NCBI RefSeq assembly: GCF_026262505.1
Contig: NC_067203.1
Location: 8,990,001-9,054,000, forward strand
Length of the DNA: 64,000 nt
Direction: 5' to 3'
Source of the DNA: Trichomonas vaginalis G3
Lineage: Eukaryota; Parabasalia; Trichomonadida; Trichomonadidae
Shown one piece after another: positions 38,906 through 50,400 of this stretch (position 1 is the first letter of the stretch; each line of letters starts with the position of its first letter). Below the pieces are notes generated by a model. That model ran no database searches. It was given only the letters and a program-made list of their open reading frames with translations, and was not told the DNA's origin. Made by a program: the position numbers and the translations under genes.

Positions 38906-41900
38906 ATGAATAATAATTCTTTCGAAATTTTCTGTCATTCAATGAGTTCATGTGATGAATCCTCAACATCTTCCGAAATAGATGAGCATTCTGATACAGA
39001 AGACAGTAGTATTCTAGATCCAAATTTAAACAGTGAAGGAAAATCTCAAAATAAATCCGAAATCTCTCTAAATATTAAATTTAAATCAAATTATAAAGAA
39101 GAATTGCTTAATTTACCACATATAAGAGATGAGTGGTATAATGAAAAGTATGCTAATGTATCAATTCCTCAATTGGAAACTCTTGGAACAATTGTTTACA
39201 TGATATCTAGTAGAAATCAAATAGTACAGCAAACAGAATCTCTACACAACAAAAAATTAATTATGGCATGGTCTAATATCAAGAATATGAGTGATACAGA
39301 ATTTCCAGGAATAATTCAGAAATTTTTCAAAGCCGGCTACAAAATAAGAAACTACAAACCAACATTTTATTCAATGCTCAATCCTACAGCAAATTCAGTC
39401 TCCTATTTACAACAATTTCGCCATGATTATCCTACAGGACGAGCTGTCTTTCATTATGTCGGTTGTGGCTTTCCTCCAATAAGTAATGAAGGTTTATTCA
39501 TCAGATCAGAGCTCGGAGAGACCAAAAAATTGATATCATTTTATGATCTTTTTTCTCAACTGAAAACTCCTTCATTTTTCATCTTCGACTGTGAAAATGC
39601 AGGATTAGTAATTGATTGCTTCAAGAACGTTGAAGATAAGCTCAAAGGAACCGTTCATAGCGCTTCAAATTGGTTTTGTTTATGCGCAACTTCAAAAAAT
39701 GAGAAGATTCCATTTGATTCTTTCATTCCTCAAGACTTTTTATCAACTGTTCTTCTTTCTCCTGTTCCTATTGCTATATTAAGCCATATTTTGAAGCATT
39801 ACAACACAACTTTTAAACAATCTCCATTAGATTTCATCCAAAAACTTGTCAAAGAGAAGGATAATGATCTACAGAACATAATAGAGAATGTTGCTGAAGC
39901 AGTAAGTGCCGATTTCCTTCCACAAAGTATGTTTTCGACTTTGTTTAGAAGAGAAATTTTCGTAAGAACAATGTTTCGTCGTTTTATCATCGCGCAGTTC
40001 TTATTAGTTAACTACGCTGTCACACCCGTATCCTATCCTTACTTGCCTGCTATGTATAACCATAACCTTTGGCAAACATGGGAAGCACAAGTAGATATGT
40101 GGTTATCAAAAACTTTGAATGTGTCACCTTTTTCATTTGTCACTTTTTTCGCATCATTTTCGAAATCGTTACAATCGAAGATAAATTATTCTTTGAGTTC
40201 AAACAAAGTGGAAAAGTCTCTTTTGGATGCTTCCCTTTGTCAAACTGAAAAAGGTGAATCATTTGTAACGATAAGTCAATATTTATGCTTGGATAAGGAG
40301 AATAGAACAACTGTTTCCATGTTAATACCATTCCAAGAATGGTTTGAAGCTTTTTTGATTATGCCAAAAAAAATTTCGAAATCCGAAATTTCGGTTGAAG
40401 AATTTCATTCATTTCTTTTCATTATTTTAACTTGTTTGCATACTTCTATTAATGTTTTAACAGGAATTGGCTGGAAAAACGACTTATCAAATTTAATTAA
40501 TTTAACTGTTGACAATAAGTATCCAGAACAGACCAGATCTCTTTGTTGTTGCGTGGTTTCATCATTGTTCAGCCATTTTAGGTTCGCAAGGCAAGTTGTA
40601 AAAGAAAAAAAGATTATTCAGAAAATAGAAAGCTGTTTATTGGCAAGTTCACCTATTATGACTTTGTGGCTCCTTCTGATGATAAAGAGAGCGTTTTCTT
40701 TCCTTTCTTTGAACAAATCAAATCCGAAATTTCAATTTATTGTCAATGAACTGACAAAAAGTGCATCTGAAGAAGTAAGAAGTGCTGCAGTATCTTGTTT
40801 GGCTTTGTTTTGTGATGAAAGGAACTTATTACCAATTTATTCTTCAATTTATTGTTTGTTTGACTGTTCTTATCTAGTAAGAATGCAATACTTGCTTCTC
40901 GCAATAAGAGCAACTGCTTCTTTTCCACAAAAAACTTTTAATTTTGATCAAAAAATTGAATTTAATAATTTTAAGGATATCGAGAAATATTTCTTGAAAA
41001 TGGATGAAATTGATGATGTTTATGAAATTTCTTCGAAAATTGAAAACAAAAAAATTCAATTAGATTTTATTCCTTTCATTATTGAATATTTCTGCAAGGA
41101 TCCTGATAAAAGAGTTTCTGGTCTTGCAAAAACAACAAAAGAACAGTTTATTTCTGGTACAGAAAAAATTGCGATTCCATTTGGAATCAAAGAAGGGGAA
41201 GTTGATGATTTTACAATTGTGGAGTTGGAAAAGAACATTGATAAGTATAAGATTCCCTCAGATTCATTCAATCTTTTCAAATCTGCAACTGAACAGTTAA
41301 TTTCAGGTAAAATGTGGAAAATCATTGAACCAGAAGCAGATATTGAACAAAAAGAAAGCGATCCTGTGTTTATTTTAACAACAGGAACCTTTGTTCAAGT
41401 TGCTCATTCAACATTACAAGGAAAAGTTCCTGTTAAGCTCTGTTATTTCAAGGACAATATCTGTGTTGGCTGTAGTGATGGTTCTGTCCAGATTCTTGGT
41501 GATGACCATGAAATTAAATCTAATTTTGTTGCTACGAATAATTCGTTAATAACTGATATGGTTTGTGTTGATGATTCATTAGTTGTATGTTCATCTGATG
41601 GATCTGTTTCTGTTTGGCCGGAAAATGCAAAGAAAAAACCATTTTACAAATTTAGAGCTTCTGGAAACTATTTAAATGATGATCCTCTTTATTGTTCGAA
41701 TAATAAGTTTAAGCGAAATAGCATAGCAACATGTAGAGGAACAGAAATCTGTTTTTGGGACTTAATCAAATTGAAATTGACAAATGAGTTTTCATTTAAT
41801 GAAAAATCTTCTGCAATCAATTATTCATTTAATTCTGAGAATATTCTGTATGTTGGGGGCTCAAATGGAACGATTTCGACGTTTGATATCAGAAGTGGAT

Positions 41901-42262
41901 TAATTTCTTCAATTAAAATGGAATCTGAAGTTATAAATATATCTACAGCTATAGGTGAGAGTGATGTGTATTACACAGCACATTCTAATGGCCAGATGTT
42001 TAGAATTGGAGTTACATCTGGAAAATTTGAAGAAATTTCTGGAGGAAAAGGTCCATTAAATGATTTTTCATTACATCCATCGAACAAAATTATGGCATCT
42101 TGTCCAATTGACTCAGAACCATTTGTTTTCAGTACAAAAGGACAAATGATGTATAGAATGCCTGTAATGCAGAATTCTGTCATTGCTGCCATGCATCAGA
42201 AGACACCAATCATGACATTTGCAAACAAACAAGGAGAAATTCACAGCTTCCAAATGATTTAA
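38906..42262 (+). CDS. RPTOR: Raptor / KOG1, TORC1 scaffold subunit
   Basis: 1,118 residues (human about 1,335). The N-terminal RNC caspase-like domain has RAVFHYVGCGFPPISNEG (179-196) and SFFIFDCENAGLVIDCF (223-239), matching the VLFHYNGHGVPRPT and SIFVYDCSNAGLIV motifs of Raptor. A helical armadillo-like middle follows, and a C-terminal beta-propeller of WD-type repeats from about 830 (KVPVKLCYFKDNICVGCSDG). Raptor recruits substrates to TORC1, which couples growth to nutrients. The second ATG at 38942 lies just after a TCATT initiator and may be the real start (1,106 residues). Confidence 0.9.
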   Translation: MNNNSFEIFCHSMSSCDESSTSSEIDEHSDTEDSSILDPNLNSEGKSQNKSEISLNIKFKSNYKEELLNLPHIRDEWYNEKYANVSIPQLETLGTIVYMISSRNQIVQQTESLHNKKLIMAWSNIKNMSDTEFPGIIQKFFKAGYKIRNYKPTFYSMLNPTANSVSYLQQFRHDYPTGRAVFHYVGCGFPPISNEGLFIRSELGETKKLISFYDLFSQLKTPSFFIFDCENAGLVIDCFKNVEDKLKGTVHSASNWFCLCATSKNEKIPFDSFIPQDFLSTVLLSPVPIAILSHILKHYNTTFKQSPLDFIQKLVKEKDNDLQNIIENVAEAVSADFLPQSMFSTLFRREIFVRTMFRRFIIAQFLLVNYAVTPVSYPYLPAMYNHNLWQTWEAQVDMWLSKTLNVSPFSFVTFFASFSKSLQSKINYSLSSNKVEKSLLDASLCQTEKGESFVTISQYLCLDKENRTTVSMLIPFQEWFEAFLIMPKKISKSEISVEEFHSFLFIILTCLHTSINVLTGIGWKNDLSNLINLTVDNKYPEQTRSLCCCVVSSLFSHFRFARQVVKEKKIIQKIESCLLASSPIMTLWLLLMIKRAFSFLSLNKSNPKFQFIVNELTKSASEEVRSAAVSCLALFCDERNLLPIYSSIYCLFDCSYLVRMQYLLLAIRATASFPQKTFNFDQKIEFNNFKDIEKYFLKMDEIDDVYEISSKIENKKIQLDFIPFIIEYFCKDPDKRVSGLAKTTKEQFISGTEKIAIPFGIKEGEVDDFTIVELEKNIDKYKIPSDSFNLFKSATEQLISGKMWKIIEPEADIEQKESDPVFILTTGTFVQVAHSTLQGKVPVKLCYFKDNICVGCSDGSVQILGDDHEIKSNFVATNNSLITDMVCVDDSLVVCSSDGSVSVWPENAKKKPFYKFRASGNYLNDDPLYCSNNKFKRNSIATCRGTEICFWDLIKLKLTNEFSFNEKSSAINYSFNSENILYVGGSNGTISTFDIRSGLISSIKMESEVINISTAIGESDVYYTAHSNGQMFRIGVTSGKFEEISGGKGPLNDFSLHPSNKIMASCPIDSEPFVFSTKGQMMYRMPVMQNSVIAAMHQKTPIMTFANKQGEIHSFQMI
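38935..38939 (+). promoter_or_regulatory. TCATT initiator candidate for Raptor
   Basis: GTCATTCAATG has the Inr A at 38937, five bases before the ATG at 38942. If used, translation starts there and not at 38906. Confidence 0.4.
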
Positions 42263-43660
42263 TTTTATTCTTTTTTTTATCCATGTAAATTTGTTTGTTT
42301 TAAAAAATAATATTTCTTTTAATAATATTGAACTCTTTTCTATATGCATAACAAAAAAATTTAAGATATCAGACATAGGATCGCCAAATTGGCTGTTTTT
42401 TGCCCAAGAACTCAGCAACCCAATCGTGCAATGTTCACATAGTCTTGCCGCCAGGATATAGTGGCTAATATGTGTGGACATTGCGCTTCTAGAGATATAC
42501 TACTAATCCATTATTGGCCAAATACACTAGATTACTTTTTCCAGGTTCCCAAAGAGCATATGACTCTGTAACTGCTCGAATAGGGCTAAGTTCTTCCGAA
42601 GCTTCTCATTGAATGAGACTTCGGAATCTCTTGTTCCTAAAGTATTCCTACTACTGTTCTCTGGTCTGAAAAGGATAAATATAAGCTAAAATTTGTCGAA
42701 AAGAATAGAATTTCTCGGAGGTATCTCATTCAATTAGATAATCTACACCAAGATTTACGTTTGTAGTTTCTGACTCTCTATTGAACGGAAAATGTAAATT
42801 TACTCGAAAAGAGCAAAAGCTCTTCTGATGCCTCTCATTTATGACTTCAGAAGAACGTTGTTTTAGTGTAATGCGCGTATAATCTTGGGTCAAAAGAGAA
42901 TGAGAGAACTTGTTTGTATTTCGTTTTGCTTAAGTTCTCCGGATTTCTCTCAAATGAGAAGAATGAAACCAGGAATTTTTGATGTAAAGCTCTGGGGATT
43001 TGTATTCCAGAGAGTGAGTAAGTATTAGCGATTCATTTACTTTTGTAGTAAATTATGCATTTGAAAAGGTTACAATTACCACAACACTTGTGATTTTTAG
43101 ATAAATATTTTCACTACCCTAATGAATATGGTTTCATATCATCTTCTGGTGATACACATATGAATCGTCAAATGATGTGATGAATCAATAATAATTCCCA
43201 TTAATCTGGTTAAAAGATTTGTTATTCCAGGGAAACATCATTGTTGAAGTCAATAACTAACATTTTGAGAATGTCTCCGCTTCATAGATGAGGAATCATG
43301 CGAATCACATCTTTTACTAATTGATCCCGACGAATATATAAACATTGAAAATTAAATTGTTAGTGATTGGGCCACTCATCACGATATCTTGTATTATGTT
43401 TATTCCCTTGGAAGGTCTGAACAATTGAACTTAAAAGATAAAACGGATTGAAACGAGAAAAATAAGAACTTCCTGAAAGTTCCATCGATATATTTTGAAT
43501 TCTTTAGAATTGAAGAAAACTTTGCTAAGAAGGTGGTGATATGAATTCTCGGATTTGATATGTTTCATTGAATAATTGGGTATTATCGTATTTTCCAAAG
43601 TTTTCAATATTTATTTGACGATAAACTTGGATTTTTAAATTTTTTGACATCTATTGTTCA
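42263..43660. other. Gene-free 1.4 kb with a diverged 115-bp-spaced repeat
   Basis: No credible gene. Four related stretches with a TTCT...GG...TCTCATT core start at about 42591, 42711, 42821 and 42935, at spacings of 110-120 bases. They look like an old tandem duplication. Nothing recognised from 43000 to 43660. Confidence 0.4.
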
Positions 43661-45466
43661 ATGTACATATTTATGCTTTTCATCTTAACTATTCAAAAGT
43701 TTACTTCCGAAAAAGAACTCGGTACTGACCCACTTTTGTTAAAGTATATTGGATATTGTAAAACATGGGATAAAATATACACTATTGATTCAGAGGAAAA
43801 AATCTCAATAAATAGATTATTCTCAGAAATCGAGGATAATTTGATTAGTCCTGGATATTTTACAGCACAACAGTTAATTAAAAAGATAAAAGAAGTTAGT
43901 GAAACACGTTTACGTTATCGTCATGCGTATATAGCGATTATGGAGAAATTGGCTGCAGAATATCATTGCGAAAACTGTTTGAATGTCTCATTTCTTTCAA
44001 AATACGACAGCATCATTAAAAATACCTATAAAGAGGCAATATTAAATGATGATGAAAATGCATTATCACAATTCTTGGAAAGTTAAAAACTTAATCTTAT
44101 TGAATTACTTGAAAATTGTTGTTTAAATGGAGCAGAAAATTGTTTCAAATTATCAAGAAAAAACTTTAAAGCGAAAATCACCAAAAAATGTCTTAGAGAT
44201 TCATATATTGGGAACAATAAATATATTATACAAGAATGTCTGAAGGTACAAAAACCTGACGCATCTACATTTGAAGCTGCTATCAGATCTCATGATATGA
44301 AAAATTACTATGATTTGTTATCTAATACCATGGCGGAATATTCCAAGCTCAACCCACCATCAATAGAATTCTGTTGCAAACATCTAAATCTTCAATTATT
44401 TATTGCAAATTTAGTTGGAACTGATGAAATTGACTTGTGTTTAGTAATGTCTCCATGTTTTCATATTCGAGATCTTTGCAAATATTTGTATGAGAATGGT
44501 GGAAAAATCAATCATCAAGGTCCACTTGGAATAACAGCTCTTAGTGTTGCAGTTTATGAAAATCAAACAGATATTGTTAAAGATTTAATTTCATTCGGAA
44601 TTGATATTGAGAAATCAGATAAAAATATTGGAAGTCCTCTTACTGTTGCCGTAATTCTTAACAATACTGCTATGGTGGAGTTACTTATTTCATATGGGGC
44701 TAATGTCAACGTTCAAGGTAAAAAACATAGATTTTCACTACTTCATCTTGCAACCATATTAAAAAATAAAGAAATTATTGACATTCTAATTAGTAATGGT
44801 GCATTTGTAAATCAGAGGTCTAACGAATTTGGTATCACTCCGTATATTTTGGCATCACTTATGAATTCTAAAGAAATTGTTCAACTTCTGATTTCCCGAG
44901 GTGCAAACGTCAACATGACAGATAAATATAGAAATAATGCTATTGCTTATGCATTATTGTATAACAATAAAGAAATCATGAAAGAAATGCTTATCAAATT
45001 TAGCGCATTGGTGGCGCTTGATTATAAAGCATTTGATATGGAAAGCGATAACAAAGACTTGATGGAGCTTCTAATTTCATCTGGTGTAAATCTCAATCAA
45101 CAAAATTCTCATGATAATACACCTCTTCATATAGCAGCAATAACTTCTAATGGAGAAATCGGAGAAATTTTAATTTCACATGGTGCCGATATTAATGCTT
45201 TAAATGAAAATGATTATACTCCACTTGATTTCGCAATTATGCGTGGTAAGAAAGAGTATAACAAAGAGTTTCGTCAATTTGGGAATCAAAATCAACAAGA
45301 TTTTCTTGATTTTTTGAAGAAGAAAAGCGAAATGGTATCTCTCCTATATTCACATGATGGAATAGCCAATTTTAACAAGGAGTTCAAAAGTAATTCTATC
45401 TCAGATATAATACGAAATAATTTTTATGGAGATTCGCAAATTGATGACATAATGAAAATGTTATAA
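43661..45466 (+). pseudogene. Ankyrin-repeat protein with one in-frame stop
   Basis: A single frame of 602 codons interrupted only by a TAA at 44084-44086. The frame upstream (141 residues) has the helical N-terminal region typical of trichomonad DUF3447-type ankyrin proteins (LKYIGYCKTWDKIYTI). The part downstream contains about eight ankyrin repeats of 33 residues (ITALSVAVYENQTDIVKDLI, then SGVNLNQ, DNTPLHIAA and others) and a 45-residue tail. Translation from the ATG at 44297 would give a 389-residue repeat protein, so a shortened product is possible. Ankyrin repeats bind proteins; partner unknown. Confidence 0.75.
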
Positions 45467-45886
45467 GAGCTCGAACAATAACCAATTGCTTTATTAGTTT
45501 GATAAATTCATTTTTTGGGATCCATATAACTTTTGTATCTTCTCAATTTTAAAAAATCTATTATATTATATTAGCTTTTCATTTTATATTCGATCTATCG
45601 ATGAGACAACAAAGATCATATATGACAATAGCACGATAAGCTCAACAATATAATAAAATTCACTATCCAAATTTAGTGAGTGCACCAGATGGAAGACTTT
45701 TAATGTGAATTGGTTATGATCTCGGCTTATGAGGGAAAAGTTAAACTGTTGGATTAAAAAAAACATCTCAAAATTCAATCTGATTTGTTAGTTCAATTTC
45801 CATTACAAATAATAGATAAAATTTCAGTTCAGACAAGAAAAACAAGGTCCTTATTTGATATATTAAGATTGATATTATTTAATTTT
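45467..45886. other. Intergenic between convergent genes, nothing recognised
   Basis: 420 bases, A/T-rich. No repeat or frame of note. Confidence 0.6.
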
Positions 45887-46675
45887 TTAGTCAATCTTTA
45901 ATAGCTGTTTCAGCCCTTCAATTGTAGTGATTCGGTGGGGAATTTTTATTAATTCCTCATAATAATATGGATTTACACGTTTTGATCGGTTTCTTAGGTT
46001 TTTGAGATAAAAGGGAATGTTGTATTTTCCTTGCTTAATTAAGTCTTCGACGTAGTCTGCAAATTCAAGGCATTTATTCCATTCTTCTTCGGAAAAGAAA
46101 AAAATACCTAATTTTAAGGGTGGCAATCTGTTTAAATAATCGATCAAACATGATGACTTGGATTCTTTTATAAGAAATTCATTTAACTTTTTCATTTCTC
46201 TAATAAAATCCCACAAATTGACTTTAATTAAACAATACATGTCATCAATGATCATTTCTAAGCGTTCGTGAAGCCATGGTATTGAATCTGTGTAAGGTAA
46301 AAGAAAACGACAAAATCGAAACTTCCAAGAATTGATCATGGAGATCTGCTCAAAATACTCGTATGTTTGATCAGATACATGTGCAAGGTATGTCAAGATT
46401 TTATCTATTTCCCTAGGTAAGAGTTCAGAAAAATTTGTATACTGAAGATAAGCTTCATATTTCCTTTGCATTTCAATGTAATAAGAATACAATTTAGTGG
46501 GAATAATATCAGGATACATTTTATATAACTTGTTGCTGAGTGAAATGATCTTCAGTTCGAATTCCAATGGATCACTAATGCACTTCTTGCATCTCGCAAG
46601 TAGATGTTGATGATTTTCCTTTTGATAAGGAGTCCAAACTTTATAAGTAATTCGAGTGTCTACTGCAGCAAGCAT
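45887..46675 (-). CDS. Unknown helical protein
   Basis: 262 residues, rich in Leu, Tyr, Lys and Glu, predicted almost wholly helical, with no signal peptide or membrane segment. It starts MLAAVDTRITYKVWTPYQ and ends in a basic then mixed tail. No domain is recognised. It is convergent with the ankyrin gene on the left, with an 800-base gap on the right. The codon use looks like that of its host neighbours. Confidence 0.65.
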   Translation of the reverse strand: MLAAVDTRITYKVWTPYQKENHQHLLARCKKCISDPLEFELKIISLSNKLYKMYPDIIPTKLYSYYIEMQRKYEAYLQYTNFSELLPREIDKILTYLAHVSDQTYEYFEQISMINSWKFRFCRFLLPYTDSIPWLHERLEMIIDDMYCLIKVNLWDFIREMKKLNEFLIKESKSSCLIDYLNRLPPLKLGIFFFSEEEWNKCLEFADYVEDLIKQGKYNIPFYLKNLRNRSKRVNPYYYEELIKIPHRITTIEGLKQLLKID

Positions 46676-47474
46676 GAAAATTTTAAAATTGAATCAAACC
46701 GACGATTGAATCCAAATCTTCTGGTTGAAAAAAGAAAAACGAAATTGATCCGGATTTCTTCAGTCAAATGCTTAAAATTTTTTGTAAGTAGGAAAAAAAA
46801 CCGTACAAATTCAAACATCTTTTTAAGCGTAAAATTTGTTTTTTTATTACCGGTCATATAAGAAAAGAACCGTTCATAATTCGATGTGTTAATACTAGTT
46901 CTATGAAAACATATCTTATTATTATTTATAAATTTAATGCTCCTCTCACTGCAATTAATTTATTGATGAGTGTAAATACTAGTGATGCATACGGCGACAC
47001 AAAATGCAAAGCCAAGCAAGGGATAAGACCTCCAAAAGTTTTTTTTTCAAAAAATTTCTATCGTTAATCCAGTTCTCTCAAAAGGTATACTTAACAATTT
47101 TTGAATAGTTTACATTTCTAATCCTTGAAATTGATTAGGAAAGAAAATTAAATGATAAAATTATTGGCGTGTAGCGCCACTTGGAATCAACAAAAAATGA
47201 CAACTATCAGGTATGGATGCTTCCCGAATAGAAAAAGAAAATCAGAGGATGATCTGGAAAATGTCAATGACAGGTCCCAATCCTCGCAACCTTATTATCC
47301 ATCCGTTGTTCAAGAATTTTATCTCAAGGATTACTGATACACCAACATTAACAAAAAGCTTCGAAAGTATCAAGATTTCAAAAAATATAATTAATTATAG
47401 GGTTGAAAATGATTTTTTTTTACCGTAAGAAAAATAATTAAAGAATAAAAAAAAATAGCAGATTATAAAAAAAG
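46676..47474. other. Gene-free 0.8 kb
   Basis: Only short overlapping frames on both strands (up to 85 codons), none with coding character. Nothing else recognised. Confidence 0.5.
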
Positions 47475-50400
47475 TTACTGTGGACCAATGACAGTTTCAG
47501 CAGCAGTTTCGAGAGCCATCAAAGCGAACTGAAGAGAAGCTTCGACCAGTCTATTGATAGCCAAGAAGTGAGAAATCATGTCATCTTCGATTACAGCGAT
47601 ATCAGTCATATTCTGTTGGTTAATTCTTTCGCCAATTGACAACACCTTTGAAAGAGATCTCTGTCTTGTCAATGTCAAAAGAGCGCCAGCAGAAAGGAAG
47701 ACGCCTTCACCGTACATAGCGAAAGCTCCGTGTCTCACCTTCTTTGCACTGAGTTCTGCATCCTCTGTAGAGTGGATTTCCTTGAGGCAGAAAACGAACT
47801 GAAGAACAGACCATGTTGCAGCGAAACCTGTCATTGAAGGGAAATCGAAGATATTTGGTGATGTTTCATTGAACAAATCTCCCTGTGCCAAGTATTCTTT
47901 TGCGAGTGCTTCAACGATCTTCTGCATGAATGGCTGAGTGATTTCCTGGTCACTTGGAACAACTTCTGCGCCAGTGAAATACTTCTTCAACTGTTTGAAT
48001 CTGTCATCAAACAAATTGAAGAAATCGTCATTCTTGTTGTCGACATTCTTTATGTCTGTGCCATTCAAGTAAGCCAAGATCTGCTGTGTCTCATTCCTCT
48101 TCAATGAGTAACCGACATCGAGCATTTGAGCAACAGCAATTGTGTTTCCGAGTACTTTCATCAGCTCCAAAAGTTGTTCGATACTTGGATCATTGACGAA
48201 ACCTCTGTACGCGCCTTCGAATATGTCGTAAACTCCGTGGCAGCCTGTTCCTATTGGTACATCAGTGATTCTTCTTACATTAGTGTGCATCGACTTGTAC
48301 GCCTTGGAAAACGCCTGGAAAGCGGAAACAGCGTATTCGCACAAAGCCTGGCTCAACGCGTAAACACCGCCGTCGTCAAGGATGTAGACGAGTTCTCTGA
48401 AGTGTTCAACAGAGATGAAAGCTGTTGTTTGAGTGAGAACAGCGATCTTTGGCTTCTTCTGGCGATCGGATTCGGAAGGAATCATTCTCATTGGGTTTGT
48501 GTGAAGTATGTAAGAAGGAATGACTGTTTCGAAGAGGTGTTCTTCGAGTTCTTCAAGAACTAATGAGTTGAATGAGTTCGGTGTTGAATTCTGGAATACC
48601 AATGATTGTAATTCTTCCCATTTAGTAACAGGAATGTCGTATTCCACGAATATTTGATGAGTGTTCTTCAAAATATCCAATGTCTTCGTGAAAACAATCA
48701 TTGACAAAAGACCATTAGCTCTCACTTGTGACAATGCGTCCTGCATCTGGTCGACAAACAGTTCGTCCAAACGCTGTGCGAAGAAAGCTTTGATGTCCAA
48801 ATAATTTCCGAGCAAGAAAAGCTGGTTCTGCTGCAAAACAGCTGGGAATCTTCTTGCTGTCGGATTGAGGATCGTTGGCTCACTCAGCATGTTTGGATTG
48901 TACTGGTCGCTGAATGCCTGTGTGTGGTAGTTTCTCACGTTGTGGAATGCGAACTCGCAAATCATCTTTGTGATGGAGAGAACGCAGATTTCGGCTTCGG
49001 CGCGGATTTCGTCGAACAAATATTGGGAATTAAGCTTCTTGAGGGCTGTCGCTGCTGCATCATCGTAAATGGAGAGCGGATAGAAGATGGCGCCGACCAA
49101 TTCCATCTTGCTAGCGTGGTTGATAGCGTAGTTAATAAGAATATATGGAAGGGAAGTTGTGACTGGGAAATAAACGGCGCCGTTTACTTTTTCAGAGACC
49201 TGGTTTCTGTAGACATCCAGCCAGTATTCCTTGAAGAAGAGAGAGGATTGGTCGGAGGCAACTTCAAGAACTTCATCGAGATTGCAGAGATCTGCGAAAT
49301 AACGAGAATCATTTAAGAAAATCTTGATGTCGGCTTCTTCGTTGCTCTTTGCAATGCCGTGTACGCAAACTGGGTTCTCTTGGTTGAGGAATTGCTCCAA
49401 TTGTGACCTCATTAACTCGATGAAAGAAAGATGAGGCATTGACTTGGTTTCCTCTTGCTTTTCTTCATCTGTGGCTTTGCTGGAGCGATGTTTCTTGCGG
49501 CTGGATGAGAAATCTTGTAAGAGAAGACACAAATTCTCAATTGATGAGTGGTCGTAGTTCTTCTTTCCGGCGCATTTCTTGGCGAGTGGTTCTAATTTGT
49601 TCTTGATGAAGTCCTGGATGGAGTTTTGAATGGCGTTTGCGAACATATCGTTCAATTTCGGAAGATTCTGGGAGATAATTTCGCGGAGAGTCCTTGCGAG
49701 TGCAAGAATCTGCATTGTTGAGTCTCTTTCAAAGTTGGAAAAGCCGTAACGCATAGCTCTTTCGTAGGCAGAAATCAATGATGGGTCTTGGGCTGGAACT
49801 TCTGCTTGTTCTTCACCGGGCTTGGCCTTGTTGTTCGAAACAATCTCGTAGGAGTTGGCGTTAAGGATTTTATCGGCTAATAATTCGACAATTGTACGAA
49901 TAGCGTTTGAAAGGATCTTAATACTGGATGGGATCCTCTTCATGAAGTAATCTGTGAGTTCTGGAGTGACGCCTTCGTTCAAACGTGTCAAGTGGACGAT
50001 CATATTATCAACTTCGTTTCTAAGTCCCTTTTGGATGCCTTTGAGGTTGACATTAAATCTCTGGTTAGCTACCTTGCCACCTTTGCCGCCTGTTTTGGCT
50101 GCAATGTCCTTGAGAAGTGAAGAATAATTCAACATTTCGTCGAAATCGAGAGGGAACTCGTAAACAAGAAGAATGGCTGGGTGCTTGGATCTCACTTGCA
50201 ATAAGAGCTCCTTGATATTGTTGGGGATATCCGAAATGACTGATTTCCTTGATTTCTTCATTTTGTCTTCCATCTTCTTACCTTGTGTAACAAGATCGAT
50301 GGTAAATGTCAATGCAACGATGTAGATTGTCTCGAGTTCGGCAAGAATAAACGTGTCGTTTGTGAGTTGGCTGTAAATTCTGTCGAAAAATAGGGAAGAA

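Noticed and set aside
46604-46861. Short opposing frames after the unknown helical gene
   Set aside because: Both strands are open over the same A/T-rich DNA, and neither shows coding character.
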